The translations under genes were made by a program, and so were the position numbers. A DNA stretch of 38,165 nt from positions 1 to 38,165 of the forward strand of contig CAIQQB010000026.1 of the NCBI GenBank assembly GCA_903873805.1, given 5' to 3'. The notes beneath the pieces are model-generated. The model saw only the letters and a list, made by a program, of their open reading frames with translations. It ran no database searches and had not been told where the DNA came from. This document shows, piece by piece, positions 15,336 through 22,125 of the stretch; positions within the stretch are counted from its first letter, which is position 1, and every line of letters starts with the position of its first letter. The stretch comes from an uncultured Opitutia bacterium (GTDB lineage: Bacteria > Verrucomicrobiota > Verrucomicrobiia > Opitutales > Opitutaceae).

Positions 15336-16038
15336 CCACGCCCCGCTTCTCGCTTTCGGCGCACATCCGGACGATATTGAATTCGGCTGCGGTGGCATTG
15401 TCGCCACCGAAGCGCGCGCGGGCCGGCCCGTGCATTTTGCCGTCTGCTCGCGGGGTGAGTCCGGAACCAATGGCACGCCGGCCCAGCGCACGGCCGAGGC
15501 CAAACGGGCCGCGAAACTACTCGGTGCAACCATCGAATTTGCCGACCTCGGGGGCGATGCGCATTTCGAGGAGCATTCGGTTCATGTGCTGGCGCTCGCG
15601 ATGATCATCCGCCGGGTGCGCCCCGGTCTCGTGCTCGCCCCGAGTACGGTGGACAACCAGCATCCCGACCACGCCAAGCTGGGCCGCATGGTGCGCGATG
15701 CCGCCCGCCTTGCGCGCTACGGGGGCGTGAAGGAGTTGCTCCGCGCCAAGCCCCACGGCATTGGCCAGCTGTTCTTCTATGCTGTTTCCCCCGACGCCGA
15801 GCCGCACGATGTGACGCCGGTGTTCATTGACATCAGCGAGGTGCAGGACGTTTGGCGCAGGGCGATGGAGGCGCACCAGTCGCAGCTGAAAACGCGACCT
15901 TACCCTCTCCTCCAGATGACCCGCGCGAGTGTTTTGGGTCAGCGTCTCGGCGTCCCCTTCGCCCAAGCGCTCTGGCCCAACGACCCGATCGTCGTCGATT
16001 CCCTTGCGCCGCTCGGCCGCTCCGGCCGGCGATACTGA
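15307..16038 (+). CDS. bshB1: Bacillithiol biosynthesis deacetylase BshB1
   Basis: A 243-residue PIG-L/LmbE-family zinc deacetylase without signal peptide, expected to remove acetate from GlcNAc-malate in the cytosol, the second bacillithiol step. The metal site is AHPDD (19-23) and HPDH (119-122). The SRGESGTNGTPAQR segment (48-61) is the BshB1-typical loop, and PVFIDISEVQDVW followed by the AHQSQLKTRP helix fits the family C-terminus. The ATG at 15307 lies inside the end of the BshC-like gene; an upstream TTG is less likely because it would add non-conserved residues. It is followed by bshA after a 158-base spacer with an imperfect palindromic repeat. Confidence 0.88.
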   Translation: MKPTPNSPSDHAPLLAFGAHPDDIEFGCGGIVATEARAGRPVHFAVCSRGESGTNGTPAQRTAEAKRAAKLLGATIEFADLGGDAHFEEHSVHVLALAMIIRRVRPGLVLAPSTVDNQHPDHAKLGRMVRDAARLARYGGVKELLRAKPHGIGQLFFYAVSPDAEPHDVTPVFIDISEVQDVWRRAMEAHQSQLKTRPYPLLQMTRASVLGQRLGVPFAQALWPNDPIVVDSLAPLGRSGRRY

Positions 16039-16058
16039 CCCAGGTCCATGAAGTTTTT

Positions 16059-16168
16059 GGTCACAAAAATGCACAAAGGGAATTGCCGGCTGCCAGGAGT
16101 CACTCGCGCGCCTATAGGCGCAGGGGACCGTTTATACGCGGAAAGAGTTTTTGTGTTTTTTGCGGCCC
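16059..16168. repeat. Imperfect inverted repeat enclosing a 14-bp palindrome
   Basis: Bases 16059-16080 (GGTCACAAAAATGCACAAAG core) pair imperfectly with 16146-16168 (about 15 of 18 positions). Near the centre is the perfect palindrome GCGCCTATAGGCGC (16108-16121). The layout recalls the two elements around the symporter but it is shorter and has no GTAG box. It fills the bshB1-bshA spacer and could affect bshA expression. Confidence 0.4.
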
Positions 16169-16196
16169 ACCCTGTCTTGGTCTGTCCGGCCTGAAC

Positions 16197-17381
16197 ATGA
16201 ACCCGCGTCCTCTGCGCATCGGCATCACCTGCTACCCGTCCGTCGGGGGCAGTGGCATTCTGGCGTCCGAGCTGGGGGCGGAGCTCGCGCGGCGCGGTCA
16301 CGAGGTTCATTTCATCAGCTATGAGCGGCCCTTCCGCCTGCCCACTGGTCCGCGGGTGTTTTTCCATCCCGTGCAGGTCAACGGTTACGGGCTCTTCAAG
16401 TATCCCGACTACACGCTGCCGCTGTCTGTCAAGATGGCCGAGGTCAGCCGCGACCATTCACTGGATGTGCTCCACGTTCACTACGCAGTGCCGCACGCTA
16501 CGGCCGCGCTGCTCGCCTGCTCGATGATGCCGCTCGGCCGTAAGCCCAAGGTTGTCACGACGCTGCACGGCACCGACACCACGCTGCTTGGCCGCGATCC
16601 CGGCTACGGACCCGCGATCCGGCACGCGTTGGAATGCTCCGACGCCATCACGACGGTCTCCGCCTTTCTCCGCGACGAAACGCTCCGCCTCCTTTCGGTC
16701 ATCCGCCCCATCGAGGTCATCCACAATTTTTTCAAACCGGGCCGGCCCCGCCGGTCGCGGCTGGCGGTGCGGCGCGAGCTCGGCCTGGGCCGGGCCGCGA
16801 TGGTGCTGCATGCGTCCAATCTCCGTCCCGGCAAGCGCATCGACCTGTTGCTGGCCGCCGCCGCCCGCATCCGGCCGCGCCAAGTCTTCAAGCTGGTGAT
16901 CCTTGCGGGCGACAGTTTCGCGCCCTTTGCCGCCGACGTCCGCCGGCTCGGCCTGACCGGCCGGGTGGTGGTGCGGGAAAAGGTCACCGACATTGAGGAA
17001 TATCTGCAGGCCGCCGACGTGGGGCTGTTTGCGTCGGACTCCGAAAGTTTCTGCCTGAGCATCCTGGAGGCGATGTGCTTCGGCTGCCCCAGCGTCTCGA
17101 CCGCGGTCGGTGGCATTCCCGAGGTGGTGGTTTCGGGCGAGAGTGGGCTGCTGGTCCCGCCGGACGACGCCGACGCGCTGGCCCGGGGGGTGGAGTCGCT
17201 GCTGCAGGATCCGGTGCGGCGGAACGAGCTGGGGCAGGCAGCCCGCCGACGGGCGCGGGAGCTGTTTTCGGCCGACGTGATTGTGCCGCGCTACGAGGCG
17301 CTCTATCGGCGAGTCTGTGAGCTGCCAGCGCCGTCTGGGCGGAAACGGGGCTCGGCAGGGCGCAAGGGCCGCCTTGGCTAG
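16197..17381 (+). CDS. bshA: Bacillithiol biosynthesis glycosyltransferase BshA
   Basis: A 394-residue GT4 glycosyltransferase with two Rossmann domains, making GlcNAc-malate from UDP-GlcNAc and L-malate. The start is the ATG at 16197: ITCYPSVGGSG (10-20) then falls at the position seen in BshA proteins, while the open frame upstream has no family resemblance. HVHYAVPHATAA and the TTLHGTDTTLLGRDP segment are BshA-typical. The donor-binding region is SESFCLSILEAMCFGCP with the two Glu residues of the EX7E motif. A basic tail of about 20 residues is added. The gene ends in a CTAG that is also the stop of the convergent VOC gene. With the two preceding genes it gives all three bacillithiol steps. 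Confidence 0.92.
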   Translation: MNPRPLRIGITCYPSVGGSGILASELGAELARRGHEVHFISYERPFRLPTGPRVFFHPVQVNGYGLFKYPDYTLPLSVKMAEVSRDHSLDVLHVHYAVPHATAALLACSMMPLGRKPKVVTTLHGTDTTLLGRDPGYGPAIRHALECSDAITTVSAFLRDETLRLLSVIRPIEVIHNFFKPGRPRRSRLAVRRELGLGRAAMVLHASNLRPGKRIDLLLAAAARIRPRQVFKLVILAGDSFAPFAADVRRLGLTGRVVVREKVTDIEEYLQAADVGLFASDSESFCLSILEAMCFGCPSVSTAVGGIPEVVVSGESGLLVPPDDADALARGVESLLQDPVRRNELGQAARRRARELFSADVIVPRYEALYRRVCELPAPSGRKRGSAGRKGRLG

Positions 17382-17881
17382 ATGGTTGCAGGGGGGGCGG
17401 CTTCGCGCAACAGGGCCTTGAGATCGAGGGGGCGGGTGACCATGGCCAGGCTGCCGTCGGCGGCGTGGGGCCATTCGGCGCGAGGGCGGTCCCGGTACAA
17501 CTCCACCCCATTGCCGTCCGGATCGCGCAGGTAGAGGGCTTCGCTCACGCCGTGGTCGCTGGCGCCGTCGAGGGGGATCCCGGCGGCCAGCAGCCGGCGG
17601 AGCGCGTCGCCAAGGGAGGCCCGGTCGGGGTAAAGAATGGCCGTGTGGTACAGCCCGGTCGTCCCGGCGGCTGGCGGCGAACCGCCGAGGCTCTCCCAAG
17701 TATTGAGGCCGAGGTGGTGATGGTAACCTCCGGCCGAGATAAACGCGGCGCCCGCGCCGAAACGCTGCATCAGCTGGAAGCCCAGCACGCCGCAATAGAA
17801 GGCGAGGGCGCGGTCGAGATCCGCGACCTTGAGATGCACGTGGCCGATGCGGACCTGGGGATCAATGGGAGTCTGGCTCAT
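17378..17881 (-). CDS. VOC-family protein, CatE-like ring-cleavage dioxygenase or glyoxalase
   Basis: A 167-residue vicinal-oxygen-chelate protein. Residues about 12-70 (IGHVHLKVADLDRALAFYCG) and 80-150 form two beta-alpha-beta modules. Likely metal ligands are the His of GHVHLKV, the His of TGLYHTAI and the Glu of NGVELYRDRP; SAGGYHHHLGLNTW and ASDHGVSEALYLRDPDGNG match the CatE type of catechol 2,3-dioxygenase, though only one of its two usual halves is present, so a glyoxalase-like role is possible. The ATG at 17881 (MSQTP) is preferred; ATG or TTG codons upstream would add 14-23 unconserved residues. It is convergent with bshA, sharing CTAG as both stops, which makes a link to thiol metabolism possible but unproved. 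Confidence 0.82.
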   Translation of the reverse strand: MSQTPIDPQVRIGHVHLKVADLDRALAFYCGVLGFQLMQRFGAGAAFISAGGYHHHLGLNTWESLGGSPPAAGTTGLYHTAILYPDRASLGDALRRLLAAGIPLDGASDHGVSEALYLRDPDGNGVELYRDRPRAEWPHAADGSLAMVTRPLDLKALLREAAPPATI

Positions 17882-17984
17882 GGAAAGTGGGCGGGCCACC
17901 GCGGCAACAATGGCACCGGGCATGGGAACCAGTTTCTTCCCCGGTCGCAACCACGACCGACACTTATCTCCGGCGGATCGGAGC

Positions 17985-19181
17985 TCAGTTGCGCCGCGTC
18001 GCGGCCTCCGACTGCTGCTGCAGCTTCCGGCGGTGGGCGGTCGGGGTCTGGCCGTTGGCGCGCTGGAAGACGGTCCGGAAGTGGCGCAGGTCGCTGAACC
18101 CGCAGGCCAACGCGACGCGCGAGAGCGGCAGCTTCGGTTCCGCGGAGAGAATTTTCTCCGCCTGCTTGAGCCGCAGCCGGTTGATGAACGCGCCGGGTGG
18201 CAGGCCCAGCTTCAGTCGGAAACGGGTTTCCAGGGTGCGGCGCGACCAATGGGAGACGGTCAGCAGGCGCTCGACCCCAAATTGTTCCGCCACATGGTCC
18301 CGGACGTACTGGGCCAGATCGGCAAGATCGGGGTCGTCGACGGCCATGGTCTCGGTCGATTGGCGGGCGATCACCGTGCCGGGCGGCACGAAGATGGGCT
18401 CGGTGCGGCTGCGCCGGCCGGCCATGAGCTCGGCCAGCAGCCGGGCCGCCACCTCGCCGGAGCGCCGGTCATCGCGGGCCACGCTGCTGAGCGGCGGCTG
18501 GGTGTAGCCGCAGACGACCGGGTCGTTGTCGACGCCGATGACCGCCACCTCGTCCGGCACGCGGAGGCCCAGCTGGCGGCAGGTTTCCAGCAGCATGCTC
18601 GCGCGGAGATCGGTGCTGGCCATGATGCCGATCGGCCGGGGCAGGGCGCGCAGCCATTGCTCCAGACTCCGCTGCTGGCGCATCCAGGAGTGGCCGCTGG
18701 CGATGTTGGAGGTCGCCGCCAGCACCGCGCAGGTGGCGCCATGCTCATGGACGGTTTCGGCGAAACCCTGCTGGCGCAGCTGGCTGAACCAGAGGCCGGC
18801 CGAGCCGTAGTAGCCAAAGTGGCGGAACCGGCGTTCGAGCAGGTGCTGCGCCGCCAGCCGGCCGATCTTCCGGTGGTCGACCGTGACCGTCGGCACACCG
18901 GGGTCCGGGAAATAGGCGGTCAGGTTGACGACGGGATAGGGCAGGGCGCGGGCCAGCCGCGCGTCCTCGCGGGTCGAGATGATCACGAAGGCCCCGTCGC
19001 CGTCCCACGCCTGCAGCCAGTCCAGCGACGGGCTCAGCCGTTCCGGAAACCGCGTACAGACCCAGTTTTCCCGCTCCCGGGCATAGCCGAGGATGGCGTG
19101 GACGAGGTCCTCGACAAACGCCCGGCCAAAGGGAAAGGCGAATGCGATGCGCTTGGGGGCGTGGGGCTTGGTCCTGGGCAT
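17985..19181 (-). CDS. XylR-type transcriptional regulator (LacI-like sensor fused to AraC HTH)
   Basis: A 398-residue regulator with an N-terminal periplasmic-binding-protein-like sensor (about 10-275; PDEVAVIGVDNDP is the LacI-type signature) and a C-terminal AraC/XylS DNA-binding domain with two helix-turn-helix units (about 300-390; INRLRLKQAEKIL, VALACGFSDLRHFRTVFQ). This is the XylR architecture: the sensor binds a sugar and the AraC part binds DNA. The gene is divergent from the first GH2 gene across 109 bases, so it very likely controls the GH2/GH3 cluster in response to a sugar released by those enzymes. The ligand is unknown. It starts at the ATG at 19181 and has no signal peptide. 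Confidence 0.9.
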   Translation of the reverse strand: MPRTKPHAPKRIAFAFPFGRAFVEDLVHAILGYARERENWVCTRFPERLSPSLDWLQAWDGDGAFVIISTREDARLARALPYPVVNLTAYFPDPGVPTVTVDHRKIGRLAAQHLLERRFRHFGYYGSAGLWFSQLRQQGFAETVHEHGATCAVLAATSNIASGHSWMRQQRSLEQWLRALPRPIGIMASTDLRASMLLETCRQLGLRVPDEVAVIGVDNDPVVCGYTQPPLSSVARDDRRSGEVAARLLAELMAGRRSRTEPIFVPPGTVIARQSTETMAVDDPDLADLAQYVRDHVAEQFGVERLLTVSHWSRRTLETRFRLKLGLPPGAFINRLRLKQAEKILSAEPKLPLSRVALACGFSDLRHFRTVFQRANGQTPTAHRRKLQQQSEAATRRN

Positions 19182-19290
19182 GCCGCGGAGAGGTTGGGCG
19201 GTTGCGCAAAAATGTCCATCTTATGCGTATTTCAACCCTTGTCCGCAAAGCGGCGCGGGCTTAGTCTCCGGGCCGAAATCCCCCCCGCCC
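19182..19290. promoter_or_regulatory. Divergent regulator/GH2 control region
   Basis: The 109 bases between the XylR-type gene and the first GH2 gene must hold both promoters. An AT-richer core at about 19203-19235 contains a weak dyad (GCGCAAAAA and CTTATGCGT, 6 of 9 paired) that could be a regulator site. No clear -35/-10 set was found. The short length suggests one operator serving both genes. Confidence 0.4.
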
Positions 19291-21972
19291 ATGACCTTTC
19301 CCCCCCGCCTCCGGTCCGCCCCGTTCCGCCTGATCCTGCCCCTGCTGCTGCTGGCGCTGCCAATCCGGGCGGCAGCCGCCTACGAACCGCCGGCTTCACC
19401 GCGGGCCACGTACAACTTCAATCCGGGATGGAAATTTGTCTTTGCTGACCAGGCCGGTGCCGAGCAACCCGCCTTCGACGACTCGGCCTGGGCCAATGTC
19501 AGCCTCCCGCACACCTGGAACGAGACCGACAGCTACCGCAAATACATCAACCACGGTGGCGGCGACCAGTCCGAGAAGCTCGGCGTCGGCTGGTACCGCA
19601 AGCACTTCAAGCTGCCCGCGAGCGCCGAGGGCCAGAAGGTGTTTCTGGAATTTGACGGCATGAGGCAGGCGGGGCATTTCTTTCTCAACGGCCAGCCCAT
19701 CGGCAAGTATGAAAACGGGGTGACCGCGCTCGGCCTCGACATCACCAAGTTCGCCAAGTTTGGCGGGCAGGACAATCTGCTGGCTGTGCAGGTGGACAAC
19801 CGGGCGGGCTACAAGGAGGAGGCCACCGGCACCCCTTACGAATGGAACGCGAAGGACTTCAACCCGAACTTCGGCGGGCTCAACCGGGATGCGAAACTCA
19901 TCGTGGTGGGCCAGATCTACCAAACCTTGCCGCTGTATGAAAACCTGCAGACATCGGGCGTCTACATCTATCCCCGCAATGTGGACGTGGCGAAGAAGAC
20001 TGCGGATGTGACCGTTGAGGCCGAGGTCCGCAACGAGTCGGGCCGCCCCGCCGCCCTCACCCTTTCAACCGTGGTGGTGGACGCCGATGGAACGGTGCGC
20101 GCCAAGTTTGGGGTGGGCAGCACCGCGCAACTGGCGAGCGGCCAGACCGGGAACCTCGCGGCGACAGGTCCGCTGACCAACGCGCGCCTATGGGACACCA
20201 ACGACCCGTATCTTTACGACGTTTACTCCATTCTCAGTGCTGACGGCAAAGTCGTGGATGTGTGCAAGACCCGGACGGGTTTCCGCAAGGCGGAGTTCAA
20301 GGGCGGGGCGGGCACCGGGGGCGTCTGGCTCAACGACCACTTCGTGTGGCTGACCGGCTACTCGCAGCGTTCGGCTAACGACTGGCCGGGTCTGGGCGGC
20401 GCCTATCCCGACTGGTTGCACGATCTGACCATCGCCTATGTACGCGGCAGCCACGGCAACTATATCCGCTGGATGCACGTGTCGCCGGAGCGCGCCGATG
20501 TCGAGGCCTGCGACAAGTTCGGGGTCGGGATCGTCTGCCCTGCGGGCGACAAGGAAAAGGCGGCCACCGGCCGCCAATGGGACCAGCGCGCCGAGGTGAT
20601 GCGCGATTCGATGATCTTCTTCCGCAACAACCCGAGCATCCTGTTCTGGGAGGTGGGCAATACCGGCGTGGCGGTGGAGCAGATGCTGCAGATCGTCGCC
20701 CTCCGCAAACAGTGGGATCCCCACGGCGGGCGCGTGGTCGGCACCCGTGACGGCGGCGGCTTCGACGCCGCGCTCACTCCGGTTTCCGAATTCTACGGCG
20801 TGATGATCGGCCAGGACAGGCAGACGGACAGCGTCACCCGGCCTGGCCAGATGTTCCGCGGCTACAGTGTCGACCGCCGGGACAAGGCGCCGCTGATTGA
20901 GACGGAGGATTTTCGCGACGAAGCCGCGCGGGGCATTTGGGATGACTATTCGCCGCCGCATTTCGGCTTCAAGCCCAAGGGCGGCCCGGTGGCCCGGGAC
21001 CCGGTGGCGGGCCAGGACACCTACCACTGGAACGCGGAGACCTTCGCGCTGGCGGCCACCACCCGCTATCTTGGTTATGCGTCCAACCGGATCGACAATC
21101 CCGACCCCTTGCATTCGAAGTGGGCCGCCTATGCCTCCATCTACTTCACGGATTCCGACGCCGATGGGCGCCAGGACGGCAGCGAGGTCCTGCGCGTGAG
21201 CGGCAAGATGGACGGCGTGCGTCTCCCCAAGGAGCTCTATTACGTCTCCCGCGTCATGCAGAGTGAAACGCCGGACCTTCACATCATCGGCCACTGGACC
21301 TATCCGGCCAATACGGTGAAGACCATTTATGTCGCCGCCAGCCATTGCGACCAGGTCGAACTGTTCCTCAACGGCCGCTCCCTCGGGGTGGCGAACAAGC
21401 CGTGCGATTTTGTCGACACGTATAACGGCGGGAACCGGAACATGGGTAACACCGGCTTTGTGTATGCCTTTCCCAATGTGGCTTTCGCCTCCGGTACGCT
21501 CAAGGCGGTGGCGACGAAGGGCGGCCAGTCCGTTGCCTCGCAGGAACTCAAGACCGCGGGTGAGCCGACGGCGCTTCGTCTGACCGTGCATGCCGGCCCG
21601 CAGGGTTTGCAGGCCGACGGATCGGATGTGGTGCTAGTGGACTTCGAGGCGGTGGATGCGCAGGGCAACCGCTGCCCAACCGACGAGGCCCGGGTGGATT
21701 TCAAGTGTGACGGTCCGGCCGTCTGGCGCGGCGGATTTTGCAGCGACAAGCTCAACACGACCAACAACCTCTACCTCGACACCGAGTGTGGCATCAATCG
21801 CGTGGCGATCCGCTCCACCCTCACGTCCGGCCCCATCACCCTCACCGCCACGCGCGCCGGCCTCACGACGGCGACGGTGACGATTGACTCCCATCCAGTG
21901 GAAATCACCGATGGGCTGACGCGGGCGCTGCCGCCCGGCCTGTCCGGCCCGATGGCCATGCCGCAGCTTTGA
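19291..21972 (+). CDS. Secreted glycoside hydrolase family 2 enzyme, copy 1
   Basis: An 893-residue protein. The ATG at 19291 gives a signal peptide (about 1-30, ending AAAA before YEPP). Domains in order are a sugar-binding jelly roll (FNPGWKF, then SLPHTWNETDSY), an Ig-like domain, a TIM barrel (about 350-620), a DUF4982-like beta domain (DQVELFLNGRSLGV) and a C-terminal Ig/invasin-like domain (about 790-885). The usual GH2 acid/base motif W-S-x-G-N-E reads W453-E-V-G-N-T458, so the Glu after GN is missing and a Glu sits next to the Trp. The likely nucleophile is E539 in LIETED. It probably cuts beta-linked sugars outside the cytoplasm; the substrate is unknown. First of three tandem paralogs, divergent from the regulator. 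Confidence 0.88.
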   Translation: MTFPPRLRSAPFRLILPLLLLALPIRAAAAYEPPASPRATYNFNPGWKFVFADQAGAEQPAFDDSAWANVSLPHTWNETDSYRKYINHGGGDQSEKLGVGWYRKHFKLPASAEGQKVFLEFDGMRQAGHFFLNGQPIGKYENGVTALGLDITKFAKFGGQDNLLAVQVDNRAGYKEEATGTPYEWNAKDFNPNFGGLNRDAKLIVVGQIYQTLPLYENLQTSGVYIYPRNVDVAKKTADVTVEAEVRNESGRPAALTLSTVVVDADGTVRAKFGVGSTAQLASGQTGNLAATGPLTNARLWDTNDPYLYDVYSILSADGKVVDVCKTRTGFRKAEFKGGAGTGGVWLNDHFVWLTGYSQRSANDWPGLGGAYPDWLHDLTIAYVRGSHGNYIRWMHVSPERADVEACDKFGVGIVCPAGDKEKAATGRQWDQRAEVMRDSMIFFRNNPSILFWEVGNTGVAVEQMLQIVALRKQWDPHGGRVVGTRDGGGFDAALTPVSEFYGVMIGQDRQTDSVTRPGQMFRGYSVDRRDKAPLIETEDFRDEAARGIWDDYSPPHFGFKPKGGPVARDPVAGQDTYHWNAETFALAATTRYLGYASNRIDNPDPLHSKWAAYASIYFTDSDADGRQDGSEVLRVSGKMDGVRLPKELYYVSRVMQSETPDLHIIGHWTYPANTVKTIYVAASHCDQVELFLNGRSLGVANKPCDFVDTYNGGNRNMGNTGFVYAFPNVAFASGTLKAVATKGGQSVASQELKTAGEPTALRLTVHAGPQGLQADGSDVVLVDFEAVDAQGNRCPTDEARVDFKCDGPAVWRGGFCSDKLNTTNNLYLDTECGINRVAIRSTLTSGPITLTATRAGLTTATVTIDSHPVEITDGLTRALPPGLSGPMAMPQL

Positions 21973-22011
21973 ACCCTGGAGCAAAGAGTCGGCGGGTTGT
22001 TTCCCAGGCTG

Positions 22012-22040
22012 GCGGCCGGCCGGCCGCACCGGCTTTATTT
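22012..22040 (+). terminator. GC palindrome followed by T-rich tract
   Basis: GCGGCCGGCCGGCCGC (22012-22027) is a perfect 16-base palindrome, followed by ACCGGC and then TTTATTTTATTTT. It lies 40 bases after the first GH2 stop. It may act as an attenuating terminator that lowers transcription into copy 2. The hairpin needs a small loop taken from the palindrome itself, so the call is moderate. Confidence 0.4.
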
Positions 22041-22125
22041 TATTTTGTAATCTTTTTCTCCGCAGAATAGGTTTCACCCTCGGTTCCGGCCCGTTTGGTT
22101 TCAACGCTCACCCCGCTTTTTCCCC

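Noticed and set aside
15852-16196. N-terminal extension of BshA
   Set aside because: The upstream frame overlaps bshB1 and the spacer repeat; BshA proteins begin near the GITCYP strand, which fits the ATG at 16197.
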